Shown here piece after piece: positions 38,479 through 47,524 of a stretch of DNA of 64,000 bases. The number at the start of each line of letters is the position of its first letter. The first letter of the stretch is position 1. Below the pieces are notes generated by a model. That model ran no database searches, was not told the DNA's origin, and was given only the letters and a program-made list of their open reading frames with translations. This stretch comes from Psychrobacter proteolyticus (lineage in GTDB: Bacteria > Pseudomonadota > Gammaproteobacteria > Pseudomonadales > Moraxellaceae): assembly GCF_003350005.1 (NCBI RefSeq), contig NZ_QLKS01000003.1, positions 186,001 to 250,000 of the forward strand. Reading direction: 5' to 3'. The translations under genes were made by a program, and so were the position numbers.

Positions 38479-39039
38479 TTATAGCTGAGCATAAAGATCC
38501 GCATCTTGACCTTCACCACCTTGTTGACCATCAGCACCTAACGAAAATAAATCGTAAGGTCGCCCTTCACTACCTGGTGCAACATATTGCATCTCATTTT
38601 CCCAGCCATCAGTTGGATAGCCACCTTTAATATACCCACCTTCAGGATAGTTTTTTGCATCAGCTGGCGGTGTCGTAAGCGCCTCTAGCCCTTGAGCAGT
38701 CGTCGGATAGCGCGAGTTATCAACCTTGTACATATCTAGCGCATTTGAGACAGTAGCAAGCGCCGTTTCAGTTGTTTTAACACGGGCCTTATCACTTTGA
38801 CCAACTACTTTTGGTACCACTAATCCAGCAAGAATGGCTAGGATCACAATAACAACCATAATCTCGATAAGAGTAAATCCTGCTTGATCAGACTTTTTTG
38901 TCGCACTGCGCTGCATAGCTGAAGAAGCGGTCTTATGGTCATTTACAACATTCGGATGGGATTGCATATCCTGAATAGTACTTTTTGGCATCACATTTAC
39001 TTGGAGTTTGTCAGTCATAGTCATCGCTTTGGTCATCAC
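38479..39039 (-). CDS. gspG: Type II secretion major pseudopilin GspG
   Basis: The main subunit of the type II secretion pseudopilus. Processing is at QAG/FTLIEIMVVIVILAILAGLV (glutamate 5 present), and the family-specific block DNSRYPTTAQGLEALTTPP and the C-terminal DLFSLGADGQQGGEGQDADL (calcium site) are intact. The longest frame has 186 residues with a leader of about 53, far longer than the usual 6-15; a start at 38916 (MQRSATKKSDQAG) would give a normal leader of about 13 but has no clear ribosome site. I keep the long frame and mark the start as uncertain. Confidence 0.9.
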   Translation of the reverse strand: MMTKAMTMTDKLQVNVMPKSTIQDMQSHPNVVNDHKTASSAMQRSATKKSDQAGFTLIEIMVVIVILAILAGLVVPKVVGQSDKARVKTTETALATVSNALDMYKVDNSRYPTTAQGLEALTTPPADAKNYPEGGYIKGGYPTDGWENEMQYVAPGSEGRPYDLFSLGADGQQGGEGQDADLYAQL

Positions 39040-39443
39040 AGTTATGTAAATAGTAAAAGTGGCGTTCTATCGTGGCTCTCATTAATGACATATCAATGAG
39101 CTCTGGAACTATTGTCACTATAAACCATGATTTTATTTTTATCCAGCGCTGTGCCTAGTTTGAATTTGGGTTTGCTATTTTAACCAAAGCCAAATATAAG
39201 TTGACACCAACTGTATGACTATTAATCCGTGCTTACTATAGCGCGGCGCTTGTGTTTGCCAAAGCAAAAATAGCGTTCGTTCAACAATATACAACAGTGA
39301 GCAAACCTTAAGAAAGCTAGTCCAAGGTTTAGCAAGCAAGTTAGGTGATATGAATAGACTAAAAGAGAACTAAATAGACGTTTTGGAGATAGGAAACTGT
39401 CTGTATGTAAAGAGTATGATAAATCATCGGCTAGCGACTGAAC
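39040..39443. other. Intergenic region between gspF and gspG
   Basis: A 404-base AT-rich gap between two genes on the same strand. It probably contains the gspG promoter, so gspF and gspG need not be co-transcribed. I see no gene. Confidence 0.6.
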
Positions 39444-40646
39444 CTAGCCTGCTAAGTCGTTCATATTGACAATAGGTAGCATAACCGCCATAACAATTAT
39501 CATGACTACTACGCCCATCAATACCAGCATTAGAGGCTCAAGTAATGATAATAAGGTGCTGATAAAATTGGTTGCTTCAGCCTCCTGCATATTGGCAGCA
39601 CGGCTGAGCATATTTTCAAGCTCGCCTGAGTTTTCTCCGCTTTTTATCATCTGTACCATCATCGGTGGAAAGTAAGTAGATTTCTCTAGCTGGCTAGACA
39701 AGCTAGAGCCTTCTGTCACCCTATCAGCCGCAGTGATAATCGTTTTTTGGATATGCAAATTGGTTGTGACCGCAGCCCCAATATGTAATGCCTCAATCAG
39801 TGGCACCCCTGATCGTACTAGTATAGCAAGGGTACTGGCAAAACGCGCGGCATTCAGACCTTTGGACAATCTAGCTAGTATCGGCAATCTAAGCACCACG
39901 CTATCAATTGTTAATTTACCTGCTTGCGTTTGGGCAAAACGGTAGAATAAAAATGCGGTACTTGCCAATACCAGTAGTATTAGCCACCACCACTGAGTAA
40001 TGATATTTGATAGCGTGAGAACGATTTGAGTAATTAAAGGCAGCGCTTGCTCAGACTGCTCAAACACTTTGACAATTTTGGGCACAACGAAACTCATCAG
40101 TCCCATAATTACCGCAATTGCCATTACCATCAGGACAATCGGATAGACCATGGCCCCTTGGATTTTCTTTTGAAGGGCAAAACGGTTTTCGGTGTAGTCT
40201 GCTAGTTGATTGAGAATAAGATCAAGGTGACCAGATTTTTCGCCTGCAGCAATCGTAGCGATATATAATGGCGGAAAGCTAGCGGCTTGTTGCAGAGCAC
40301 GTGCTAAGCTGAGTCCTTCCAAGACATGTGAGCGCACTGCAAGTATCAAGGATTTTATATGAGTCTTTGGAGATTGCTTAGCAACCGCTGCCAAGGTTTC
40401 CTCAAGTGGGATACCCGCTGCTAGTAGCACAGATAGCTGACGTGTCAGCAATGCCAACTCGTATGCAGACGGTTTTTTGTAGCGGTTCTTGCTCTGACTC
40501 TGTCTGTCATTAATAGGGTGGACTTCAACGGGTGTCCATTGCTTATCACGCAACTGCTGGCGAATTTGCCGCGCAGAGTCCCCTTCTAGCAAGCCTTTTT
40601 GGACAACGCCATGGTCGTCAAGCGCTTTGAAATGATAGGCAGGCAT
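39444..40646 (-). CDS. gspF: Type II secretion inner membrane platform protein GspF
   Basis: A 400-residue polytopic protein with two GspF domains. The N-terminus MPAYHFKALDDHGVVQKGLLEGDSA is characteristic of the family, and the repeated motifs are ARQLSVLLAAGIPLEE-type (LLTRQLSVLLAAGIPLEETL) and FASTLAILVRSGVPLIEAL, each followed by helices and hydrophobic segments near residues 170-200, 215-240 and 370-390. GspF links the GspE ATPase to the pseudopilus. The upstream neighbour of unknown function on the same strand is 83 bases away; gspG follows downstream after 404 bases. Confidence 0.94.
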   Translation of the reverse strand: MPAYHFKALDDHGVVQKGLLEGDSARQIRQQLRDKQWTPVEVHPINDRQSQSKNRYKKPSAYELALLTRQLSVLLAAGIPLEETLAAVAKQSPKTHIKSLILAVRSHVLEGLSLARALQQAASFPPLYIATIAAGEKSGHLDLILNQLADYTENRFALQKKIQGAMVYPIVLMVMAIAVIMGLMSFVVPKIVKVFEQSEQALPLITQIVLTLSNIITQWWWLILLVLASTAFLFYRFAQTQAGKLTIDSVVLRLPILARLSKGLNAARFASTLAILVRSGVPLIEALHIGAAVTTNLHIQKTIITAADRVTEGSSLSSQLEKSTYFPPMMVQMIKSGENSGELENMLSRAANMQEAEATNFISTLLSLLEPLMLVLMGVVVMIIVMAVMLPIVNMNDLAG

Positions 40647-40729
40647 GGCAGCAGATATCCTAAGAGGCTTACAGGTAGACAGTTATAATTTATGACTTAA
40701 TAGAAATTTATTAATTTGACATTCGACGC

Positions 40730-41791
40730 TTAAAAAAGTGGCGTTGAGTCATTACTATCAGGCATCAAACCTTGTAATAATAAGACATCCAGATGCTGCT
40801 GCTGTAGTTTTTTATCAAAGTCATTGACCTCAGCGATTAGCATTCTTTCAATGCGTTTGTCACTCGCAAACACGCTCAAGCGCGCACAGATGACAGCCAA
40901 CTGATAAATGCGTTTTTTGCAATAACCGTCGAGACCTTGTAATAGTCTGACCATATGCGGGGTTTCAAGACTGGCGTAATCATAGTCAGCCACGACTTGC
41001 TGGCCAAGAGCTGTGACGCCATAAGTAATCGACAAGTGAGCACAATAGTAACAGCTGAATAAATAACCAACCACATGACCGATATAATAGCCTCGATCGT
41101 AGGTAAAACTACTCACGCCAAAATGCCCAAGCACATAACTGTTGAGGCTGCCTTGGTCGCGAATTGGCTTGCCGTGCTTTAACTTACCGACCGTAGCAAA
41201 GCACAATGGATTACGACCATCTTGAGTCGTCAGCTGCCAACCGGCGGGCTGCTGTGCAGGCATATGACGCACGATATCTGCAATAATGTCATCGACCACA
41301 TGCAGCTGCTGCCAGAGTCTTTCGAGCGTATCCGTATCCATCAACCCACGTTTATCAAGCTGCTGCGCAAGTAAATATTGCTGATATTCTACGAATTGCG
41401 GCTTCAGGGTTTGTACTAAATAGGTAGGACGCGTATTGGCAGATGCCATATATAACAGTCGAGTACGCTCATGCTGAGCACGATAAAGCGCAACACTCTG
41501 CGTAGCGACATTGGTTTCTTGAGCAGCAGGTTTTGCAGCTACTGTAAGGCTATCGGATGACTCAGATGTTACTGTTTCAGTTGTTATTTCATCGGTATCT
41601 GACAAGGTAAACATCGTCAATAACGCCGCCTTATCAGGTATCTCTACCGACTCATTTCTCAGCGCATCTTTGCTGACATGCGGGTTCTCTATAGCAGTGT
41701 TTTTATCAACATTACTTTCTGTTTTAGCAGTTGTAATAGTCTCTTGTTGGCCATTGCTTCCTGCATCTAGCTTTGCGGTCGGTTCAGTCAT
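40730..41791 (-). CDS. Hypothetical protein, 353 residues
   Basis: I do not recognise this family. The first about 95 residues are low-complexity and acidic (TTETVTSESSDS), the rest is a compact folded domain rich in aromatic residues and cysteines (CFATVG, LFSCYYCAHLSITYG, GYCKKR, VICARL). There is no signal peptide; the hydrophobic segment YYIGHVVGYLFSCYYCAHLS is too polar for a sure membrane helix. Three cysteines within SCYYCAH could bind a metal. It is 83 bases upstream of gspF on the same strand and may be co-transcribed, which is only weak evidence for a secretion role. Confidence 0.7.
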   Translation of the reverse strand: MTEPTAKLDAGSNGQQETITTAKTESNVDKNTAIENPHVSKDALRNESVEIPDKAALLTMFTLSDTDEITTETVTSESSDSLTVAAKPAAQETNVATQSVALYRAQHERTRLLYMASANTRPTYLVQTLKPQFVEYQQYLLAQQLDKRGLMDTDTLERLWQQLHVVDDIIADIVRHMPAQQPAGWQLTTQDGRNPLCFATVGKLKHGKPIRDQGSLNSYVLGHFGVSSFTYDRGYYIGHVVGYLFSCYYCAHLSITYGVTALGQQVVADYDYASLETPHMVRLLQGLDGYCKKRIYQLAVICARLSVFASDKRIERMLIAEVNDFDKKLQQQHLDVLLLQGLMPDSNDSTPLF

Positions 41792-42110
41792 AACATACCA
41801 TCAGCAGCGAAAATAAACATCGTCTCGATCCTTTTATACACCTATCATATAAGGACATATAACGCGTTATAACACTAACGCTTTTGTCTCGACGACTCAT
41901 CAACCCATAGTACCTGAACACAGACTCAATGTCAGCTGCCCTTAAATAAAATAGCCATAGCAAGTTACCAGAGGTTTTATAGGTATGAGTGACTCAACAT
42001 CTACAAATAACAAGTATTCACAAATTAAAAAAGCGTCAAGGACATGTAAATGACCTTAGCGCTTCTTATCGAAATTCTACTTAAATAACTTAAATAAACA
42101 TCAACTAGAA
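41792..42110. other. Intergenic region between AraC regulator and hypothetical gene
   Basis: A 319-base gap with the araC-type gene terminator at 42027-42067 and, further left, likely promoter sequence for the 353-residue gene. No gene is seen. Confidence 0.6.
42027..42067 (-). terminator. Terminator after the AraC-type gene
   Basis: AAGCG...AAGG and CCTT...CGCTT pair imperfectly around a loop; on the minus strand the stem is followed by six T residues. Confidence 0.7.
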
Positions 42111-43049
42111 CTATGCAAGATTGTTCTGTCGATACTGCTGACGGTATACTTTTGGCGAGACACCATACACACGCTTAAATGCTTGACTAAAAGTCGAATC
42201 TGAAGCGTAGCCCACCATCTCGCTGATACGGCTAATACTGTTTTGCTGTAAGCGTAAATAGCGAGCCGCCAATCGTAAGCGGTAATCGATCAGATACGTC
42301 AGTGGCGGCATGCCAACAGTGTCTTTGAAACGCTGTGCAAAGCTGGAACGTGACATCCCTGCTACTTCGGCAAGCTGATGAATGGTCCAGCTTTCACTCG
42401 GTGCGCCATGCATTGCAGCTAGCGCCTTGGTCAAAAATGGATCCTTCATGGCTTTGAGCCAGTTTTCTGTAGCTTCAGGCAAGCTTTCAATATAAACGCG
42501 CAGACACTCAATCATCATGATGCTTGCCCAATGATTAATTACAGCCGTTTTTCCCATACGCTCACGCTCAGCTTCTAGTGTTAGCAGCTTTATCTCTACA
42601 TCAATCACTTCAAACCGACCGTCAGCGGCATCATTGAGCTCCGGTAATATCGGTGGCAGTACCGACAACAGAGGATTAATCATCTCTTTGTCGTATTTAC
42701 ATTCGATCAGTATCAAAGATGAATTGGGGTCTCCATCGCCATCGATATCAAGTGTACGCTCAGGGCAATTGCTCAATAGTTCATCAAGCGACTCAGCAAC
42801 CTCGCCATGATGGTTGAGTGCGTAACTCACATGTTTGTGCGCATTCGGAATCATGATCATGTCGCCAGCGCGAGCTTCTCGTAAACCATTACCAACATCG
42901 ATGCAAAAACCGCCAGACATTACTAAGTAAAATAAAATGGTGTCTTTTCTAGTAATAGAATAAGACCAATTGCCAGTGCCATTTAGACGATAATACTTAG
43001 TCTCAAATAAATGCACGTTTTGCAGCAATACACTCAGTGCGTCCATCAA
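42111..43049 (-). CDS. AraC family transcriptional regulator
   Basis: A 312-residue regulator. The N-terminal cupin-type sensor domain (about 10-190) carries AGDMIMIPNAHKHVSY, and the C-terminal AraC DNA-binding domain has two helix-turn-helix motifs, WTIHQLAEVAGMSRSSFAQRFK and then RISEMVGYASDSTFSQAFKR, with the family ending GVSPKVYRQQYR. The cupin segment resembles the cupin_6 group (repressors/activators of oxidoreductase operons in other bacteria), but no target is adjacent, so the regulon and ligand are unknown. Monocistronic. Confidence 0.9.
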   Translation of the reverse strand: MMDALSVLLQNVHLFETKYYRLNGTGNWSYSITRKDTILFYLVMSGGFCIDVGNGLREARAGDMIMIPNAHKHVSYALNHHGEVAESLDELLSNCPERTLDIDGDGDPNSSLILIECKYDKEMINPLLSVLPPILPELNDAADGRFEVIDVEIKLLTLEAERERMGKTAVINHWASIMMIECLRVYIESLPEATENWLKAMKDPFLTKALAAMHGAPSESWTIHQLAEVAGMSRSSFAQRFKDTVGMPPLTYLIDYRLRLAARYLRLQQNSISRISEMVGYASDSTFSQAFKRVYGVSPKVYRQQYRQNNLA

Positions 43050-43472
43050 TCAATTCCTCAATAATGCAGATTAATAACGATTCATCTTAAAAAATAATAA
43101 TATTCTTAATAACAAGTTCTTTCGGTTTGCTCTATGCCAATGCGTGCTCCAATAAATAATTCTTATTAAATAATATGGATGTGATAACACTTAAGCATAG
43201 TGCATCATTTAAAATGTCATGTCTATTTACTTATTAGACTTACTAAACAGTAATAGAGTAGGTATGGTCATACTAGACCTTAAGGAAAACCTATAGGAAG
43301 TGTTGATAAAAATTTGGGGGATTATCTAGTATTGAAGGTGCTATCAATTTTGACCTGTTTAATCTTATAAATACAATACAAAAATAAAATTAAATAGGCA
43401 CAAAAAAATCGCCATCAAGGGCGAGTGGTATTACTTATATATCTTTATATGAAGGTAATGCAGAATAAAATA
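43050..43472. other. Intergenic region upstream of the AraC-type gene
   Basis: A 423-base AT-rich gap between the AraC-type gene and the tRNA cluster. It contains the likely terminator for the tRNA transcript (43403-43426). No gene, repeat or att-like site can be identified. Confidence 0.55.
43403..43426 (-). terminator. Terminator after the tRNA cluster
   Basis: TCGCC and GGCGA form a short GC-rich stem with a 6-base loop; on the minus strand it is followed by seven T residues, 47 bases past tRNA-His. Confidence 0.78.
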
Positions 43473-43549
43473 TGGGGCGACTGATGGGACTCGAACCCAC
43501 GACAACCGAGATCACAACCCGGGGCTCTACCAACTGAGCTACAACCGCC
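43473..43549 (-). tRNA. tRNA-His (GTG)
   Basis: The minus strand folds as a tRNA: acceptor stem GGCGGTTG with the extra 5' G typical of tRNA-His, D-arm AGCTCAGTTGGTAGAGC, anticodon GTG in the loop TTGTGAT, T-arm GTGGGTTCGAGTCCCAT, encoded CCA. 77 bases. Confidence 0.97.
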
Positions 43550-43589
43550 ATAACTATTGCCAAAGAATAGGCAAGATTTGCAGGCTAAA

Positions 43590-43666
43590 TGGTGCGCCTG
43601 GCAGGATTCGAACCTGCGGCCACCTCCTTAGAAGGGAGATGCTCTATCCAGCTGAGCTACAGGCGC
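43590..43666 (-). tRNA. tRNA-Arg (TCT)
   Basis: Acceptor stem GCGCCTG pairs with CAGGCGC, followed by A and CCA. The anticodon loop CTTCTAA reads TCT, and the T-arm is GCAGGTTCGAATCCTGC. 77 bases. It decodes AGA (and AGG). Confidence 0.96.
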
Positions 43667-43740
43667 TCTTAGAGGACTTTTACATACTAAGGCTTACTTT
43701 ACGACATATTTTAATATATCAGAAACTAAACCGTTATACA

Positions 43741-43763
43741 TAAAAAAAAGCCTGTAAGGCTCT
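43741..43763 (-). terminator. Possible terminator between tRNA-Pro and tRNA-Arg
   Basis: On the minus strand AGCCT pairs with AGGCT across a 3-base loop, followed by an eight-T run. It may attenuate or end transcription after tRNA-Pro, so that tRNA-Arg and tRNA-His form a separate unit or are produced at lower level. Confidence 0.55.
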
Positions 43764-43772
43764 TAAAATAGA

Positions 43773-43849
<77 letters not shown>

Positions 43850-44087
43850 AAATTCTCTATTATCACGATAGTTTGTTGATTAACTCGTTGTTGGCAATGC
43901 CGCTAACTTGTTAATGTTCCTCGCTATCGAGGTGCACATATTAAGGGGTAAAGGCGATTGTGTCAACACCTATTTTCGATTAATTTCAAATAATCGCTAA
44001 TTTTTCTAAAATTACGTCAATTTCGCCAAAATAGTGACAGCAAGACCCTTTATCCATCAGTCATTCGCGCTGTCATTGATAACGATA

Positions 44088-45623
44088 TTAAGCTTTGTCC
44101 AAATGTGGCAGTACTTCACCATTGAGTGTGCCGGTCAAAACATCAAACGGTATTAACCATAAATGGGCATCGGCTGATTTACTACTTTTAATATTATCAC
44201 TATCACTATCACTATCACTATCACTATCACTATCATAATGATTTTGTTGCTTGAGTACCACTGGCTGTCTATCACTACCTAGCACTGGGTAAACCAACCA
44301 GACCTGCCCCGCCAAGTAAGCTTGTGCATAGCTGGTCAATTGATAAGCGTCGCTCGCACTAACTGCAGCGGCATGCGGTAAGTATTTCCACTTAATATCG
44401 ATGACATGACTGTAGCGACCTTTGGTCTTTTCTGTGGCTGTAGTTTGACTAGCTGCTATATCGTTCTGGTTTTGGCAATCATCAGAGACGGGTTCAAATA
44501 TCAGCAAATCAGGCCGTATAGACAAGCACGCTAGTCCCTCAGCATCATTTAGCCAGACACTTTGAGTTTGATAAAAAGGACGGTAATTGCTACTAATCTG
44601 CTGAAACATCAATGCAATACGCTGACTTGCCCATTGTTCAAAAGCTTGATTCATATCAATCAATAAACACAATCTTAGCTGAGAGCAATTTTGTCTATTT
44701 GGATCAATACCGTTACCTGTCGCAGCTGTCGTCTGTTTCAATAGAGAGTATGCCAAGTCTACTAACTGCTGAGCGGCATGCAGTTTTTGCTTTTGGAGTG
44801 GTTGAACGTCTAGTTGACGCTTCGCTTGAGCATATATTAATGCTATCTGCTGCATTTCACGGTTGTTGAGCGTAGATACCTGCTGCCATGGCTGCAACAA
44901 TTTTGAAGAAATAAACTGGGGCAATAAAGGCATCAAGTAAACCAATGCACTCTTAATCAACCGATTGGCCAACATGTCGTGACTTAATACGCTACTTTCA
45001 CAGATGAACTTATGCGGTTGCATACTATTATGACGCAGTTGTTCTTTGATGAGCAGTCGACCTTGCAGAGATGCCTGATTTTCAATCTGAGCCTGATAAT
45101 GCTTGGTTGGTTGATAATCCATTAAACGCTGCAAAAACTGCTCAATCAGCCAGTCTGATATAGGCAATACTTTTAACGGTAAAGGAGTGGACTGGGAACT
45201 AAACTGACCGAAGTTTTTCGTATTGGGTAGCTTACGATTGTTATGCGCATCAAGATGAATCAAATCCGATAGCATACCCTGTACCCAATGACGGGTCTGG
45301 ACGATATCATTGCTCTGAGTAGACTGATTTAGCTTTGGCAATATCTCAAGCGTCATGCCACTGGGTAGTAGAATAATACCAATATAGTGCCCAACCTTAA
45401 GCTGCCATTGTCCTTGCTTACGCTTGATAGTAAATACTGCAAACTCTTGAGCCATGAGCCAATCGAAGTCAGACGTGTGCAAAAAATCATGCACGGTCAG
45501 ACGTTGATGCTCAAACACGATGATAACATTCATGGTAGCGACACTACTGTTGGGGATACTAGTCTGGCGACTGCTTACCCTAATAGCATGTTGCTTGGCG
45601 GAATATGGATTATTCGTTATCAC
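44088..45623 (-). CDS. mcrC: McrC-family restriction endonuclease subunit
   Basis: A 511-residue nuclease partner of the McrB-like ATPase. Family marks are IGIILLPSGMTLEILPKL in the N-terminal domain and a PD-(D/E)xK nuclease core: RPDLLIF then VIDIKWKYL. The start at 45623 is GTG with AGGGTGA about eight bases before it, 15 bases after the mcrB stop; an ATG at 45533 (MNVIIVFEHQ) has no ribosome site. A (TATCAC) microsatellite near the 3' end encodes an aspartate-serine run (about residues 463-476). With McrB it forms a type IV system cutting modified DNA; the modified base recognised is unknown. Confidence 0.88.
   Translation of the reverse strand: MITNNPYSAKQHAIRVSSRQTSIPNSSVATMNVIIVFEHQRLTVHDFLHTSDFDWLMAQEFAVFTIKRKQGQWQLKVGHYIGIILLPSGMTLEILPKLNQSTQSNDIVQTRHWVQGMLSDLIHLDAHNNRKLPNTKNFGQFSSQSTPLPLKVLPISDWLIEQFLQRLMDYQPTKHYQAQIENQASLQGRLLIKEQLRHNSMQPHKFICESSVLSHDMLANRLIKSALVYLMPLLPQFISSKLLQPWQQVSTLNNREMQQIALIYAQAKRQLDVQPLQKQKLHAAQQLVDLAYSLLKQTTAATGNGIDPNRQNCSQLRLCLLIDMNQAFEQWASQRIALMFQQISSNYRPFYQTQSVWLNDAEGLACLSIRPDLLIFEPVSDDCQNQNDIAASQTTATEKTKGRYSHVIDIKWKYLPHAAAVSASDAYQLTSYAQAYLAGQVWLVYPVLGSDRQPVVLKQQNHYDSDSDSDSDSDSDNIKSSKSADAHLWLIPFDVLTGTLNGEVLPHLDKA
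44195..44236. repeat. Hexanucleotide microsatellite in mcrC, about seven units
   Basis: Six perfect TATCAC units (44195-44230) plus a TATCAT unit encode alternating aspartate and serine in the minus-strand frame. Six-base units leave the frame intact when the number changes. Confidence 0.95.
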
Positions 45624-45638
45624 TGAACAGTCACCCTG

Positions 45639-47147
45639 CTAGTACAAACGCTGATAGATAGCAGCATGATTAAACTCACCATCCCTAGCAATCAGATCGG
45701 CATTAATGGTATAGCTATTCATACTCATAGACTGACCAAGAAAAGAACCCTGCCCTGCAAACATTTGGTGTTCAGCGGAAGCATTGTTTTGGTTGCCCAT
45801 CGGATTATACAAGTCGTCATTCATCAATGCTTGACTGTCCTGTACGAACTGCTTGCTCGTCGGTTGCTGCTCATCTCTAAAGATATACTGCAGCACCGTA
45901 ATTTGACCACCAGCTGCTTGAGCCAATTGAGGAATAATTTGTTCAACGAGAGCTGTTTGTAATTGCTCTAACTGAATGACGGTGAACAAAAACGCATGCC
46001 CCAACTGTGCTTCTATTCCCAGTGTCTGCACGATACGTCTATTCAAGCCTGTTAGTAATTTACTCAAATCTATCGCACCTGCTTCTGAACCGTCAGATAG
46101 GCCGGAATTGCTGTCATAAATTGTCGATAGTAAATCGGGCTGCGGTGGACAATCCACAAAGCGAAAACGTCGGCGTAATGCCATATCAAGTGGTGCTAAA
46201 GAATGGTCTTGGGTATTCATAGTGGCATAAATATCGACATTGGCAGGCACACTAAAAGCACGCCCAGAATAAGCCAAACTTACTGTCATCGCATTCGGCT
46301 TGCCCGCTCGTTTATCAGGCTCTATCAAACTGAGAAGCTCGCCAAACACCCGTGACACGTTAGCACGGTTAATCTCATCAATAAGCATGGCATAACGCTG
46401 ATGAGGGTCACGGGCTGCGCGTTGACATAGATTCAGGAATGCTCCATCTTGCACCGCGTAACTCATTTGATTTTGATTAGAGTGGCTGTTATTTGCTTGA
46501 GCGGTGCCACTCATGACAGGCCGTATACCTTCTACAAACTCTTCATAACCGTAGGCTTGATGGAAGCTCACCATACTAAAACGTTGCTGACCGATGTTTT
46601 GATTTTGAGGGGCTTGGTTGTCACGCTGTGCCTGCTGAAACTCTGCTAATTGCTGCGATAAATCTTCTAGTAGCACTATACTCTCTGGCAATAAATACCA
46701 TGATCCACTATTGTCTTTATCAAAATAAGCTTGGCTAGCACGTTTATCAAAACTAACTGTTTGAGAGTTCGTAGGGCTATGTCTGCGTAGTTCTAACCAA
46801 GCTGTACTGTCCAGATTTTTATCACGTGAGTTCTGAGCAGCTTTGGTCATAAAAAAAGGATGATCAATAATTTCTCGTACCTTTAACAAATCCTGTTGTT
46901 CAGCACGTAAATCTAAAAATACCAAACATAATACTTCGCGCCAGCTTAGACCTTGCAGCAGCTGTTCTAATAAGTCTTCATTTTCAGTCTTGGGTAGATA
47001 GTCGGTATATTGCTTCGCGATTTGCAGCAATCTATAGGTTTTACCTGTACCAGCAACGCCCGTATAAATAATATTGGTCGGTTCATGAGTAGACATATCA
47101 GTCATAACGTTATCCAGCAGGATTGAAAACAGGTTTGAAATAGACAT
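45639..47147 (-). CDS. mcrB: McrB-family AAA+ GTPase, restriction system motor
   Basis: A 502-residue AAA+ protein. Walker A is VAGTGKT very close to the N-terminus (about residue 30), Walker B LIDEINRANVSRVFGE, and the McrB-specific motif MNTQDHSLAPLDMALRRRF follows. McrB hydrolyses GTP to drive translocation and activates McrC. E. coli McrB carries an N-terminal domain that binds modified cytosine before its AAA+ domain; here there is none, so target reading must lie elsewhere, perhaps in McrC. Possible starts at 47147, 47102 (MTDMSTHEP) or 47093 (MSTHEPTN). It lies directly upstream of mcrC, in one operon. Confidence 0.9.
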   Translation of the reverse strand: MSISNLFSILLDNVMTDMSTHEPTNIIYTGVAGTGKTYRLLQIAKQYTDYLPKTENEDLLEQLLQGLSWREVLCLVFLDLRAEQQDLLKVREIIDHPFFMTKAAQNSRDKNLDSTAWLELRRHSPTNSQTVSFDKRASQAYFDKDNSGSWYLLPESIVLLEDLSQQLAEFQQAQRDNQAPQNQNIGQQRFSMVSFHQAYGYEEFVEGIRPVMSGTAQANNSHSNQNQMSYAVQDGAFLNLCQRAARDPHQRYAMLIDEINRANVSRVFGELLSLIEPDKRAGKPNAMTVSLAYSGRAFSVPANVDIYATMNTQDHSLAPLDMALRRRFRFVDCPPQPDLLSTIYDSNSGLSDGSEAGAIDLSKLLTGLNRRIVQTLGIEAQLGHAFLFTVIQLEQLQTALVEQIIPQLAQAAGGQITVLQYIFRDEQQPTSKQFVQDSQALMNDDLYNPMGNQNNASAEHQMFAGQGSFLGQSMSMNSYTINADLIARDGEFNHAAIYQRLY

Positions 47148-47524
47148 GCTAACATTTTGTCATTATAACGTGGCTGTCTATTGGCATGGTAACTATAGTC
47201 AACCCTCTATAAATTAGATACGGTGTCAGTCTAGCTTAGTCTACTATTCGTAGTACTTTCACTCGGCTTCCTTTGTCCAAATGATACTGACATATAAGAT
47301 AGTTAGGCTACTTTAATTGGCGATCTAAATTGATGACATAACCTAGCAACATAGCCACGCTACTATTGTTTTGTAAGCGCAGCAGTTCATGCTAATAATA
47401 GTAGGAAGGCAATGATTGATGTACCATAGTATTTATAGCGATTTTTATAACCTATATTTGTGTCGCTATCATAAAAAGCCATGCTAAGAATGTCATTCAA
47501 TTCATTTACGTTAAGGAATTTTGT
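47148..47524. other. Intergenic region between mcrB and the hotdog protein gene
   Basis: A 377-base gap between divergent genes, presumably with the promoters of both. No gene, repeat or recognisable site. Confidence 0.55.

Noticed and set aside
44195..44236. CRISPR-like array in mcrC
   Set aside because: The repeated units are six bases with no spacers; it is a coding microsatellite.
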